A stretch of 64,000 nucleotides of DNA from Crocodylus rhombifer (lineage: Eukaryota; Chordata; Crocodylia; Crocodylidae), in the NCBI GenBank assembly GCA_038503035.1, contig JAVSML010001072.1, positions 62,001-126,000 of the forward strand. The letters run 5' to 3'. The notes beneath the pieces were generated by a model. The model made no database searches. It had not been told where the DNA came from and was given only the letters and a program-made list of their open reading frames with translations. The position numbers and the translations under genes are program-made. Below are positions 10,723 through 21,074 of this stretch, piece by piece; the first letter of the stretch is position 1; every line of letters begins with the position of its first letter.

Positions 10723-11889
10723 CCCACCTCCACTGTCTGCTCCACTGCTTGGAGAAAAGGTTGCCTTTTACTTTGTTCTCCCCACTTAGCATAACAGAGC
10801 CCCTGGGTGCTACTGTACTAGAGTTCATAGAAATGACTTTAAAAAAAAAAAAAAGAGCGTTTCAAGTTCAAACGGAGGTGTTTCCTACAAAGCCGTGGAG
10901 TTTGCTATGGGTGATGCCTAGAGACACCGTGTGTTTTGAGAGCAGCTGTTTCTTACAAACCGTAGTGCCCTACATTACACACGTGGCTTTGTCACTAAAA
11001 CACAGGTCTCCTGATGGATGCATGCTGGACTGGAAAGCAGCACTCTTGCTACTTGCTGCTCCGAGGCGGGCTGACACACCAAGAGCTGATGGGGGGGCGA
11101 ACCAGGTTTTATCCTCACTGTTTACTTCTATATAAAAACGATCCTAATTGCAATATCAGCTTCAAAGCCCAAAGGCCTTTATCTCCCAAGAATGCTTTGA
11201 AACCATTTTGCTTTGAAAGCAGACATATTTCATCAAAGAAAACCAAAGCCACGAAGGATGGTTCATGTCTCTGGGTGACTCTTACGTAAATACACAAGCA
11301 GTTTGGAGACATGGGCTCGCATTGTTCTCCTGGTTTACTTTAGAGATGGCAGAGCGCGCAGCCTCCTCCCTTGTATAAACCATCTGACTTTTCCCAAATA
11401 TTGGTCTTCTCATGGGCTGGAGAATGTATCAGGCTTCCCCAAGCTGTTTATGGTTAGCATTATCCTCTCCCTGGATTATTGCAGAGGGGGGACTGTGCAA
11501 GCTGTCCATCCAGCCACATGTTTCCCTTCAATCTCCATTACTTGAGCGGTTTCCCTCTTTGCATCTTCTCTGCATGCTTTATAAGGAAGAACCAGCTATG
11601 AAGAGTTCAAGGATTTTGTGCAGAAACAAGGGCCAGTCCTCAGGCCCCAGAAGAGCCTTTCCATTGACTTGAGCGGCTTTGGATCCAGTGCTAACATGCA
11701 GCCCCACGAGTCGAGGCTTGGAAAGCTGGGGCTTGGTTTTCAGACATGCTGAGCTTCCACGAGTAAGAGCCATTCTCTGCACTCAGGAGCATTTTATTGG
11801 CATGTGGATCACTAGCTCTTCTTGAAGCCAAGTGACTGCTGAAAAGCCTTACATGGCTTGGAAATGGCTTAGAAAGTCATTTATAGAAC
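10723..11889. other. Unique non-coding sequence
   Basis: An A14 run lies at 10841-10854. A 142-codon plus frame (10707-11135) starts in the SINE and reads through the A run, so it is judged spurious. No other landmarks. Confidence 0.5.
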
Positions 11890-12130
11890 TGGGAGGTGAA
11901 CATAAATGTGAAATTTGTCAAAACATGGAGATTTGGAGGGACCAATAGCATTCAAAACCAGGTTCAGTCTGCCAAATTGCATCAGCAAATGGGTGCATAC
12001 GTTTTTCAAAATGTCCCACACTTTGTTTTGACATTTTTAAAATTTCATTTCACAAATGCCGGAGCATTCTGTTTCAACATTTGCAAGCAAAGCATTATCA
12101 CTTTTCAATTCAAAATGACATTTTCACGTA
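11890..12130. repeat. Old AT-rich interspersed repeat (TTTTGACATTTTT family)
   Basis: TTGTCAAAACATGGAGATTT, TTTTTCAAAATGTCCC, TTTTGACATTTTTAAAATTT (from 12026) and CAATTCAAAATGACATTTTC show repeated inverted CAAAATG/CATTTTG words. It shares TTTTGACATTTTT with 2740-3125 and 57545-57660. Confidence 0.42.
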
Positions 12131-12624
12131 AACCTTGGCCTAAATTTAATAATAGGAGGGAGAGGGCCCAGGTTTTATAAAGCATTAAATAACCTAAAAA
12201 CAAAATCAAGCATTTCATTTGGCAGCAGAAACATCTTCTGGACTGACCTGAAATGAAGCATCTAGACTGGTAGATTTCTGATACTATTATTATTATTTCT
12301 GTTGCAGTCTTATCCCAGCTAACTTCCCCACCCCAAAAGTTCAGCTTAGGCACCAAACCAAAAGAATCCATTATTCACCCAACTTGAGTTCAGAGCAGGC
12401 AGAATCGAATAACCCGGCTGCCCTGGAGAGCAGAGATGGTGAGACCAAACGTATCAGTTTTCTTTAGCCCGTTCATCCTCGTGGCAGCCACATCTCACCT
12501 TTCCCCCTACAGACAATTTCTTCCTGAGCTGCATTTGCATTTTTATTTATACTTTGCCATTAGCCTGTTTGCAAAGCTATTTGAACCCGGAAGGCCGAGA
12601 TGGAATCCTTTGACTTGAAGCCAG
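12131..12624. other. Unique non-coding sequence
   Basis: TACTATTATTATTATTTC (12282-12299) is a small ATT tract. Nothing else recognised. Confidence 0.45.
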
Positions 12625-12800
12625 TGCGATGCAATTCTCAATTAAAGCAAGTTTGCATGCATTACCAACACCCTCCCCCTGCATCATTAACAGCTTTTGC
12701 ATGCAAAACATGGTGTTTTAAGGAAGATCAGTGACCATCAGCACACGGTCCCTTATTGACACCCTAATTACTTCAGGCTCCTAATTACGACAGAGGGGGA
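12625..12800. promoter_or_regulatory. Candidate enhancer-like block with octamer-like palindrome
   Basis: TTTGCATGC occurs at 12652-12660 and again inside the perfect 14-bp palindrome TTTTGCATGCAAAA (12695-12708). TCTCAATTAAAGC, GCATCATTAACAGC, CCCTAATTACTTC and TCCTAATTACGAC lie around them. POU-domain proteins bind ATGCAAAT-like sites, and TAATTA suits homeodomain proteins. Function is inferred from motif density only. Confidence 0.38.
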
Positions 12801-13218
12801 ATCGCAGCCCCCTCTGACATGCGCAATTTTGTTGCTTTCAGCATATAAGTAAGAACATCGCCAACGTGTCAAAGGCTTGGAGAGCTCTTCAGGCCTCAGT
12901 GCTGCAGCTCGGGTTGACCCCAGCAGGCACCAGTGCTGGTTGGTACCTTGCGAAATCAGGCCCTGTGGAGCTCATGTGCATGGGACCGGCTATTACGGAC
13001 TAACTCCCTATGCGCGTCTACCCGTGTATTTACACACACCTAAACTTAATGCACTTTTACTTAAGGCACATTAAGGTGATTTAGGCATGCGTCTACACAT
13101 GGACATGTTAATGCACATTAAGGTTAGGCACAAAAATCCAAGTCGCAATGTGCTAATGTGCTTTAATGCTGTGTGTATCCACTGATACACATGCGCTAAT
13201 GTGACATAGCCATTGATG

Positions 13219-13259
13219 CCTAAATTTAATACCCGCTTTACGCTGGTATCAAATTTAGG
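13219..13259. repeat. 15-bp inverted repeat (hairpin) inside MITE
   Basis: CCTAAATTTAATACC (13219-13233) and GGTATCAAATTTAGG (13245-13259) pair at 14 of 15 positions around an 11-base loop. Confidence 0.8.
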
Positions 13260-13268
13260 TTCACATAG

Positions 13269-13354
13269 CCTTAAATTGCCATTCTTAAGGTGCATTAAGG
13301 GTGCGCACGTGTAGACACGTGCCCTTCATGTGCCTTAAAAATGGCAATTTTAGG
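13269..13354. repeat. Large imperfect palindrome inside MITE
   Basis: The left arm (13269-13312) and right arm (13314-13354) pair over about 40 positions. Blocks shared by the left arm and the complement of the right arm include AAATTGCCATT, TTAAGG, AAGGG and CACGTGT, with few mismatches and a 4-base gap. Such a hairpin is typical of foldback-type MITEs. Confidence 0.75.
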
Positions 13355-13391
13355 ATAAACCTGCTTAAAAGAAGCATGTGTAGATGCACCC

Positions 13392-14725
13392 TGTGTGAAC
13401 GGGCTATCCTTGACTAAGAGCGAGGTTATCCCAGAAGAATTGCTGTGCTTTGGAAGTGACCAAGAGCAGGAGCCTGTGCAACATCACATAGCGATGCTGG
13501 CTGTTATCTCTTTCCTCCGCAAACAGCTCCTGGGCTGTCCTTAGGAAGGATATCACTAACCTCATCCTTGGGTCACAGCTTGTGCTAACTTTGAGCTTCA
13601 TGCATGATGCTTGGTGAGGGAGACAAGGAGATTGTCAGACCAGATGCAGCACAATATTCCAGGCAACAAACATTTCCTACCAAGGCAGTTGAACCAACTG
13701 AAACAAGGAAGGCCAGGAACAGGAGCCTGGCACATAGGTTTGGGTCTGAAAGAAGAGGCCAGTGCAAATGCCACGGCTGCAAAGAAATAAGCAAGCAACA
13801 TGGCAGGGTGAGACTTTGCAAGCTTCATGGATGGTCACACGGGAGCTGAAATCCTGGCCCTTTCAAGCCAAAGGGTTTGCTTATGCCCTGAATGAAGGAC
13901 AGCGAGTCTAATCCAGAGAGAGCAGTGAAAAGACCACAAATAATAGCTGAAAACTGAAAGCAGAACATGGAGCAGTAGGAGAGGAAAAATGGAGCGAGGA
14001 AAGCACCTGGGGATCATGATCAAACCGCAGGAAGAAGCAAGAGTGACTGATGGTGAGCAGCAGAAGATGCAGCCCTGGGTCAGGGCCAAGCTGGAGATAA
14101 AGGGTCAGATTCTCACATCCCACTCAGCCTCTTTTTGCTACTCTGGAAGTGCAAAGGGATCAGAAATGGGTTGGATGAGCCAGCTACAAACCTAGCTCCC
14201 CCTCACTAGGGAGTCGTCCAGCCCCAGCATGTGGTCCCTTGTCCCTGTGTCATCATAGGGTAAGACCGGAGAGCTCTGGTGCATCAGCTGGGAGACGGTG
14301 CCCAGCTCTTGCGGATTGAAGCAGCCATAAAGACTCCCTTTGCAATATTGCCCTCTACCCCTGTTCTTCTGGGCCCTTGGTACAGCAGAGAAGCCAAGAC
14401 AGAGAGATGCTCCTTTAAAACTACAGGTTAAGGTCTGATGCCTCATTCCCGGTCTCCAGTGCCTCCAACAGTCCCTTGCTCCTGCATCCATTAGCGTCTG
14501 AGGATAGCACTAGACTGGCTACGCCATAAAGGACAAAACGCTTGAATCAAGGAGAGCAAATATATGCTGGTGGAAAAAGCTGCCTATTCGCTGTTTGCAC
14601 AGAGCTCCCTGAAGCCTTGCACGGAGACATGGACAGATCCAACCATGGCAGACGGCCAATCAAAATGAAATGTCCTCATCACATTTGAGGCTTGCAAACA
14701 TCTCGGGTAAGGCGGCAACCACTTT
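13392..14725. other. Unique non-coding sequence
   Basis: Overlapping frames on both strands (up to 99 codons) have no known domain. AAGGGTCAGATTCTCACATC (near 14099) resembles a phrase seen in some sauropsid repeats, but I could not assign it. Confidence 0.45.
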
Positions 14726-14729
14726 GCAG

Positions 14730-15125
14730 AGCCGCGGCCTCTGTTTGGGTTTGTCATCTGTTTAATTGCATAAATAACGCCATTGAAAGGCTACATCTTT
14801 TGGTAAACACAGCAGCTCACGGTCTGATCTGTATGGCTGGCAGCACACACATCCCACACTCGCTGCCAGATATTTCGTCGCAGGCCCATGGACTACAGCT
14901 GGTGCACGTTCAAGTCCCTGTCAGTTGCCGGACAATATCGTCTCCCCCAGGTGATATCTGGCAGCACCTTCACTGAAGAGATCCATCCATCCATCCATCT
15001 CCCCTCCACAGATTTCCTAAGTTATGAGGACCAGGACTGATTTTTGCAGCGCAGAATCTTGTTTGTCTTTGATAAATATTTTATCAGCGCTAAATGCAAA
15101 GGTGGAAAAAGTAAATAAATCCCTG
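14730..15125. promoter_or_regulatory. Two candidate enhancer-like blocks flanking (ATCC)n
   Basis: The first block (14730-14830) has GTCATCTGTTTAATTGC and CATAAATAACGCC. The second (15040-15125) has TTTGTCTTTG and the near-palindrome TGATAAATATTTTATCA (15070-15086), then GTAAATAAATCCC. A short (ATCC)n microsatellite, 14981-14999, lies between them. No repeat landmarks otherwise. Confidence 0.33.
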
Positions 15126-15184
15126 TGACTTACAAACGGCAGAAAAGTTGAGTCTCTGCAGTTCCCGGGGATGGGACTTAGCAG

Positions 15185-15210
15185 AGGGAGGGGAGGAGGA
15201 GGAGGAGGGA
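15185..15210. repeat. (GGA)n purine tract
   Basis: A GGGAGGGGAGGAGGAGGAGG-type homopurine stretch in otherwise ordinary sequence. Confidence 0.85.
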
Positions 15211-15539
15211 AGCAGACGGTAATCGGACCAAAAAGAACCTCATCTGCTTCCCAACTAGTATCTGTTTGCTCACAAAGTGGCCCTCTGATAGTGGGGAAGG
15301 CAGATTTCTGTCTGCAACAAGAAAGCCCAGCTTTTTGGCGAGCTAAACCAGGCAGCAGCCAGCCACAGTGAGATAGCGCTGTGCATAAAACACCCTACGT
15401 AAGGCAGCCACAGGGCCTGAAATAAGTTTGGCCTCATTTTATGTGGGGTTTGGGAGTTTCTTAATGCATTTGCTAATTTAGGTGGTGGAATGAATGTGAG
15501 GCAGTGTGTTCACATGCTTGCAAAAAAGAGGGATGGGTG

Positions 15540-15690
15540 GCAGGCAGGACTCCTGGGTTGCTCTTATTAACGGGAGCATGAACCAGCAGTAAGGGTCTGG
15601 GAGATGGACTTCCCTAGAGCTGTTCCCGGCCTTCCCACTGACTCAAGTGGCCTTGGAGAAGACACTTAACTTTCTGTGCATATTGCATCC
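15540..15690 (+). repeat. MIR-like SINE remnant, plus orientation
   Basis: GGACTCCTGGGTTGCTC, then ACTGACTCAAGTGGCCTTGG and AGACACTTAACTTTCTGTGC follow the tRNA-derived-then-core order of the family. The 'GCCTCAGTTTCC' segment has decayed. Confidence 0.6.
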
Positions 15691-17097
15691 ACCCGTCATG
15701 CTGGCTTTATCTTTACCGGACTCCCAGTAGGAGCAAGAAGCTCAGTTAGCTGTTGTTAGCAAACTAGCTCGAGGCCCTTTGACGAACGATCAGATAGTTC
15801 AGTCAAGTGTCCTGTTTCTAATTCTCATGCCCATCACATCCTTACCCTGCCTGGGTTACCTGATCATCCCACAGGAGCTCGGGGACTCAGGCCTTGACTC
15901 AACAGAAGAGAAGGGCAAGAGGGTCAAGTCAAGCCTTGATTCAACTCGGCCGTGCTTATAATGGAGACAAGGCCATGGTGTCAAGGTAGCAGTGACATCT
16001 GTATCCTGGATGAACTTGGTCGTGCAAAGCTCCTCACTGAATCTTTGGCAAGGGCAGGGTCCGGCTGGAGACCCCTGGCACTAAAATCAGTGGAGCTCGG
16101 GGAATATATATGGGGAAAAATTGCTTCCAAAGAGCTTGAAGCCAGGTATGGCACAGAGGGTGCCCTGCTTGAAGAGGAGCTGTCTTGGGGACTGTGAGCA
16201 GAGCCTCTAGCTGGAGAAAAGGAGGGACATTTCCGATCATTTGTCACAGCTCTCATCACGGGGAGCCTCCAGCCTTAGAGCCAAGCAGTAAAAGCTTCCT
16301 CCTGTTCATTATTATTATTATTATATTTGGGGGTAAGAAATCCATTAGTGCTGAAAAAAAGATGAGCGATGTGATATTTTATACAGGAAAACTTGCCAGG
16401 CCTGGAGAAATAAACAGGATCTCACTCGCTCTCAGACTCACAGCCGGGCTCTGTCCGTCTGTCTCCCCTTGTGTGTCACTAAGTGGAAAATATCTGCATC
16501 TGCATCCAAAAGCAGAGCTCAGAGCTGCACCCAGTCCTAGCTGTGGGCTAACCCGTGCTCAGTCCAGTGGTGCTCCCATGTCTTGCATACAAGACTTCTC
16601 TTACTGACGGTCCTATTGTGAAAAACTTCTCAGCCCCTCCTGCGGGAGGGCAGCTATTCCTTCACCTTGCAGGGAACAGGAGGACACCGCAGTGTCTCCC
16701 GGGCATCTTGGAGCTCAATCTTCCAGTTCAGAGCAACCAGATGGAGCAAAGAGCAGGGCACCTGCAATGTCTATCGGACTCAGAAGTTGAAAGACCCTGA
16801 GCACCTCTTGCAAGATTGGGTCCTATGTGGACTACTGTTCTGAGGAAGAGTAAGGGTCAGTCTCCCTATGTGATGTCTCCTCCATGTAAGAGAGGACCAA
16901 GGAAAAACACCTCCAGCAGCTCATGCTCTTAGTATTGGTGGTCGCCAACCCTGATGACTGGAGCACATGGAGCTGGTAGACTTTCACTGGCACACATGAG
17001 CACCTGCACGATGGTGTGAGGAAACAAGTGGAGAAGGGTGCATGCCTCTGGTGGAGGAGCAACAGCCAGGAGTCAGTCTCCAAGAAAACCCTGCGGT
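15691..17097. other. Unique non-coding sequence with (ATT)n
   Basis: An (ATT)n microsatellite lies at 16308-16326. A 140-codon plus frame (16185-16607) reads through it and is judged spurious. Nothing else recognised. Confidence 0.5.
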
Positions 17098-17738
17098 TTC
17101 ATAGTTTCTAGGGTCAGAAGGGGCCTGAGCAGATCATCGAGTCCGACCCCATGCCACGGCAGGAAAGAGTACCGGGGTCAAATGACCCCGGCAAGGTGAT
17201 TGTCCAGACTTGTCTTAAACACCCCCAGGGTAGGAGCCTGCACCACTTCTCTTGGAAGCTGGTCCCAGACCCTAGCCGCCCTGACCGTGAAGTCGCGCCT
17301 CCCGATATCTAGCCTAAACCTGCCCTCTGCCAGCTTGTGACCCTTATTCCTGGTCACTCCTGGCGGTGCTCGGGGGAACAGGGACTCCCCCAGTGCCTGC
17401 TGATCCCCCCTGACTAGTTTATAACAGGCCACTAGATCCCCCCTCGGCCTTCTCTTGTGGAGGCTGAACAGGTTCAGGTCCCGTCGCCTCTCCTCGTAGG
17501 GCCTGCCCTGCTGCCCCCTGACCATGTGAGTGGCCTCCTCTGGCCCCTCTCCATGCTGTCCACATCCCTCCTGAAGTGTGGCGCCCAGACCTGGACGCAG
17601 TACTCCAGCTGCGGCCTGACCAGTGCCGCATAGAGGGGGAGGATCACCCCCCTGGACCTGCTCGAGATGCATCTGTGGGTGCAGGACAAGGTGCGGCTGG
17701 CCTTCCTGACCGCGTCCCCACACTGCCTAATCACTTTT
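17098..17738 (-). mobile_element. CR1 LINE 3' portion, best-preserved copy
   Basis: The inverted 3' terminus TTCATAGTTTCTAGGGTCAG and AGATCATCGAGTCCGACCCC starts the element; ORF2-derived sequence then continues to about 17738. The copy keeps long open stretches and high CpG content (CCTCGTAGGGCC, GTGCGGCTGG), so it is probably the youngest CR1 here. It belongs to a different subfamily from the copies at 5829, 18884 and 31554. It is 5'-truncated, lacking most of the reverse transcriptase and all of the endonuclease. Confidence 0.95.
17178..17734 (-). pseudogene. CR1 ORF2 C-terminal remnant, one frameshift
   Basis: Two overlapping minus-strand frames give a CR1 reverse-transcriptase C-terminus. 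The upstream one (17734-17474) contains LVRPQLEYCVQVWAPHF and the downstream one (17723-17178) contains GRPYEERRRDLNLFSL, FRLDIGRRDFTVRAARVWD and LPREVVQAPTLGVFKTSLD. One frame change between about 17540 and 17640 breaks the reading. The catalytic FADD-type motif lies upstream of the truncation and is absent, so the product would be inactive. Confidence 0.9.
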
Positions 17739-18379
17739 TGGTTCCTAGCACTTTCCCTTCATGGCCTGTTATTAATTTAATCCCCCTTTTTCTCCTAGGC
17801 CTGTGATCTGACACCAGCACCTGCTCTATGACCTGAAGAGGAAATTGCTGGGGGGGCGCGGGGTGGTCAGCAATTTCTTGCAAAATAATAGTCATTGAGG
17901 AGTGTGGCATTCAACACGGCAGATTATCTTGAAGGACAACTCATTTAAAAGACATCTGCCATGGCAATCAGCTAAAAACAAGCCAGGATGGAACTAAATT
18001 GTTCAGAGAAATGCAGAGTTAAGTGAGACACTGAATGCCTTCGCTCCCCAAAGAGAGAGGCTGCATTGTGAATGATAGATCCCCTACCAGAATCAACTTG
18101 TACACGAGAAAGGTCACCATCACCTGGGTTTTGAGGATGCAGAGGCTTTCAAAAATGACCTGTTTGGGGGCTGTCTTCACCTAATAGCCCTCAGTATGGA
18201 CACAGGAAGCCTGGGGTCTCCAGAGCCCATGCTTTGAAGGCACCATGGCATTGATCTAAAAAAATCCGACCATGGTTGCGTTTCCTTGCTGCCTACTCAA
18301 TAGACTGGCTGTCTGTGGAGGAGGCAGAGCCCACAGACGGTGTGAATGCAGTAGTGCCAGGGCCTGGGAAGGAGAGCTC
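17739..18379. other. Unique non-coding sequence
   Basis: A G-rich spot (GGGGGGGCGCGGGGTGG, 17850-17866) precedes an AT-richer stretch, 17880-18010, with AATAGTCATTGAGG and GATTATCTTGAAGG. No gene or repeat recognised. Confidence 0.45.
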
Positions 18380-18535
18380 CTGGACTGCATTCCTAGGTGT
18401 GACACTGGCCAAAGATAGGGGACCAAATCAGTCTCTTTCTGGGCCTCTGTGTTCTGATCTCTAAAATGGGCCTAATGCCACCACTGGATCACACAGAGAG
18501 ATCATAAGGTCTAGTTAGCCAATGCCTGCAAAGAG
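18380..18535 (+). repeat. MIR-like SINE, plus orientation
   Basis: TGTGACACTGGCCAAAG, GGGCCTCTGTGTTCTGATC and CTAAAATGGGCCTAATGCC reproduce the core and the following 'CATCTGTAAAATGGGGATAA' segment. ATCATAAGGTCTAG matches the '...AGGGTTGTTGTGAGGATTA' side poorly. Confidence 0.65.
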
Positions 18536-18883
18536 GTTATGTATGGGCCAGACTGGAAAATGAGGGCTCTTTGAAGCCTGGACTGAAAGGGGGGGTTTGC
18601 CTTGCACTGCTAGCCCCAGGTCTCTCAGCTGAAAGCCAGAGCACACACTGGGGGATGTAACCAGGCGGTAGATCACACCCTCCTCGGGAACAGACCCCAG
18701 TCAGCATGTGTCCTGCCACGGGTCATGCTGGGACCATCAGCAGGTCTCAGCCCTACCACGAAGAGCTGACAAGAGATGGAATTAGCTGATCTGGGGGGCC
18801 AGGCTCAAGCTGCTCTTTTCAGCACGGGCTCCTGCCTTGCTTGTCTTCCGATTTTTGTCTACCAGCAGGAGAAGTTAAGGGGG
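18536..18883. other. Unique non-coding sequence
   Basis: Nothing recognised; a GGGGGGG run at 18587-18593. Confidence 0.4.
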
Positions 18884-19545
18884 TCACAGATTCACAGACA
18901 ACGAGGGCCAGAAGGGACCGCAGAAGGTCACATCTAGTCCAGCCCTGCTCAAAGCAGAACCAGCCCCAACTGGATCACCCCAGCCAAGGCTTTGTCTAGC
19001 CGGGTTTTAAACACCTCCAAGGATGGAGACTCAACAACCTCTCTAGGTAGCCTGTTCCAGTGCTTCACCACCCTCCTCGTGAGAAAGTTTTCCTTAATAT
19101 CCAACCTCAGCTTCCCTTGCTGCAACTTGAGCCCATTGCTCCTTGTTCTGCATCTCCCACCACTGAAAACAGCCCAGCTCCATCCTCTTTGCAAACACCT
19201 TGCAGGAAGTTGAAGGCTGCTATTCAATCCCCCCCTCAGTCTTTTCTTCTCCAGACTAAATAAGCCCAGTTCCCTCAGATTGTCCTCATAAATCATGTCC
19301 CCCAGCCTCTGAACCATGTCCATTGCCCTCCACTGGACTCTCTCCAATTTGTCCACATCCTATCTGTAGTGGGGGGCCCGAAACTGGACACAGGACTCCA
19401 GATGTGGCCTCCCCGGTGCTGAATAGAGGGGAAGGATCACTGCTTTTGATCTGCTGGCACCGCTCCTCCCAATGCAGCCCAGGATGCCGCTACCCTTTTT
19501 AGCAACAAGGGCACACTGCTGGCTCACATTCAGCTTATGTCAAAG
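18884..19545 (-). mobile_element. CR1 LINE 3' portion, minus orientation
   Basis: The inverted 3' end ATTCACAGACAACGAGGGCC / AAGGTCACATCTAGTCC is followed by the ORF2 tail. On the minus strand 19356-18949 is open for 135 codons with LERVQWRAMDMVQRLGDMI, NLRELGLFSLEKKRLRGGL and LPREVVESPSLEVFKTRLD. The copy extends further 5' (to TGCTGGCTCACATTCAGC) than the one at 5829. It is 5'-truncated, hence inactive. Confidence 0.94.
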
Positions 19546-19557
19546 TCATGGAAGAAG

Positions 19558-19690
19558 ATTCACAGAAGTTTAGGGCTGGAAGGGACCTTGTGAGATCATC
19601 GGGTCCAGCCCCCTGCTCTGGGCAGGGAAGACTGCTGGAGTCAAATAACCCCACCAAGGTGTGCATCCAGTGCATCTACAAGCTTTGCTC
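19558..19690 (-). mobile_element. Second CR1 LINE 3' fragment abutting the first
   Basis: ATTCACAGAAGTTTAGGGC, AGGGACCTTGTGAGATCATC and GGGTCCAGCCCCCTGC form another inverted CR1 3' terminus, beginning about a dozen bases after the 5' truncation of the preceding copy. It resembles the subfamily at 17098 more than its neighbour. Only some 130 bases remain. Confidence 0.88.
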
Positions 19691-20035
19691 CTAGGGCTTA
19701 GGATGTGGTGGGGAACCCTCCTGGTCTCAGTCACAGCAGAAGCAACAGGAAGACGAGCATGGAGTTAAATGTTAATTAATGTTATAAAGGTAATAAAGGC
19801 TGGAGGGGACTGGGGGAAGCACATAACAAGATCTGTGCACCGCAGTAAGCATGCCCTCCAGGTGCCTGACTTGATGGAGGAGAATGAAATACAAAACCTG
19901 TTTAAAAGGTAAGAAACCTGATGAGTGGCCTGCCTCAGCTACCCCCAGTGCCATGCCTGCCTGCCTCTCATCTCACCCAGCCTGAATCTGGGCAGAAGGC
20001 AGAGGGGGGCAGAAAGGAGCACAGCCTGGGGTTTG
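19691..20035. other. Unique non-coding sequence
   Basis: GTTAAATGTTAATTAATGTT (19764-19783) is AT-rich; nothing else recognised. Confidence 0.4.
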
Positions 20036-20142
20036 GGCACAGGACTGAGACTCTGGGTCAATGTCTGGCTCTGCTACAGATTTCCTACATGACCTTGGGT
20101 GAGTTAACTGTACTGCAGCCCATTTGCAAAATGGAGGTCACC
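20036..20142 (+). repeat. MIR-like SINE, plus orientation
   Basis: GGACTGAGACTCTGGGTC, TGGCTCTGCTACAGATTTCC, ACATGACCTTGGGTGAGTTA and CCCATTTGCAAAATGGAGG cover the tRNA-derived end, the core and the start of the 3' half in the expected order. Confidence 0.75.
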
Positions 20143-20503
20143 ACAGCTTCCCATGTCTAGTTAGGCTGTCCATTGTACAGGGTAGATGTGGTCTTTCATG
20201 ATGGGTTTGGACAGGCCTTGGAGCAATGTTTGGGGTAGGTTTTGCCAAGGACCTATCTGCAGTGGGTGCACATTGGTGCTGGGTCCTTGGTGGGGGATCT
20301 GGATTCAGCGACAGTCGGCACCCCCTCAAAAGCCTGGCTCTATATTCTTCCTGGGCCATTTTGGACATGAAATGACCCAGTTGACTGACAGTCTTATTGC
20401 CAGCCCCATGCACTGTGTGGGCAGATGCCAGTCTTCATGGGCACGAAAAACATTAGATCCTGGAGTTGCAATGAACTTGTGCCATGGACCTCTGGGACTT
20501 CGA
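20143..20503. other. Unique or unassigned sequence
   Basis: GC-rich, with frames up to 177 codons (20186-20719, plus) that overlap a 120-codon minus frame and match nothing known. It may be part of the same unknown repeat as 20504-20598. Confidence 0.35.
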
Positions 20504-20598
20504 GGGTGCCCCGGGCAAGTACCAGAGCCAGTTGTGCAAGACCGCATGACAGATAAGGACCTAACTGGGAGATTTGCAATAGCCCAAGGGCAGGTAGG
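20504..20598 (+). repeat. Member 1 of a diverged local repeat pair
   Basis: GGGTGCCCCGGGCAAGTACC, CAGAGCC, GGACCTAACTGGGAGATTTG and ATAGCCCAAGGGCA recur in the same order and strand at 21224-21300. The family is not identified. Confidence 0.5.
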
Positions 20599-20744
20599 AC
20601 CGAAATCCCAGCAAAAGTTACTCGGGTACAACCCTTTCCAACACCGAGTTCCTACATTTCCTTTTAATTTTATCTTACAAAGCAGCAAAGCAAAACCTCG
20701 CTCTGCTCTGCCTGGTTGAAGGAAATGAGCAGGAACCGGAAGGA

Positions 20745-20950
20745 GAAGGGATCTGAAAGGAGCAGGATTTCATAACAAACTATTGCCTTTCTGTTCCTTT
20801 TCTTTTAAAGAAAAATCATTAGTTCTGCAAGAGTCGTGAGTTAATTGCAGATAAATTGATACAGTTTGCATGGTAACTGAAGTTCAAGAGTAATTAAATC
20901 TGAGTCATCCTGCCAAATGAACCCAAGCTGCTGTTGCTTTCACTGTGGCT
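20745..20950. promoter_or_regulatory. Candidate enhancer-like block
   Basis: AAATCATTAGTTC, GAGTTAATTGCAGATAAATTG, TTTGCATGGTAACTG and AGAGTAATTAAATCTGAG lie within 100 bases (20815-20910). GTTGCATGGTAAC-like sequence resembles half of an RFX/X-box site. No repeat landmark is present. Confidence 0.36.
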
Positions 20951-21074
20951 AGGTGGAAATGCAATGCAGGAAAATCTACAAACTCTGCTGTCCTCCTCTT
21001 TCATTCATACCAAGACATTATTCCTCCCCTTCTTTAGAAATAAGGTAGCGTAAGAGTGAGGTGATGGTCATGGG

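Larger units (their letters stand above)
13008..13391. mobile_element. Palindromic MITE-like element, possibly nested
   Basis: The outer ends TGCGCGTCTACCCGTG (13011) and GCATGTGTAGATGCACCC (13374-13391) are inverted relatives of each other. An inner pair, GGCATGCGTCTACACATGG (13084) and CACGTGTAGACACGTGCC (13306-13323), suggests a nested or tandem copy. The interior is rich in TTAATGCRCATTAA words and holds two hairpins. The same terminal sequence closes the element at 55662-55910. No transposase is present, so it would be non-autonomous. The superfamily is not determined, and target-site duplications are not clear. Confidence 0.6.

Noticed and set aside
14099..14165. AAGGGTCAGATTCTCACATC phrase as a sauropsid repeat
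   Set aside because: Vague resemblance only; boundaries and class could not be supported.
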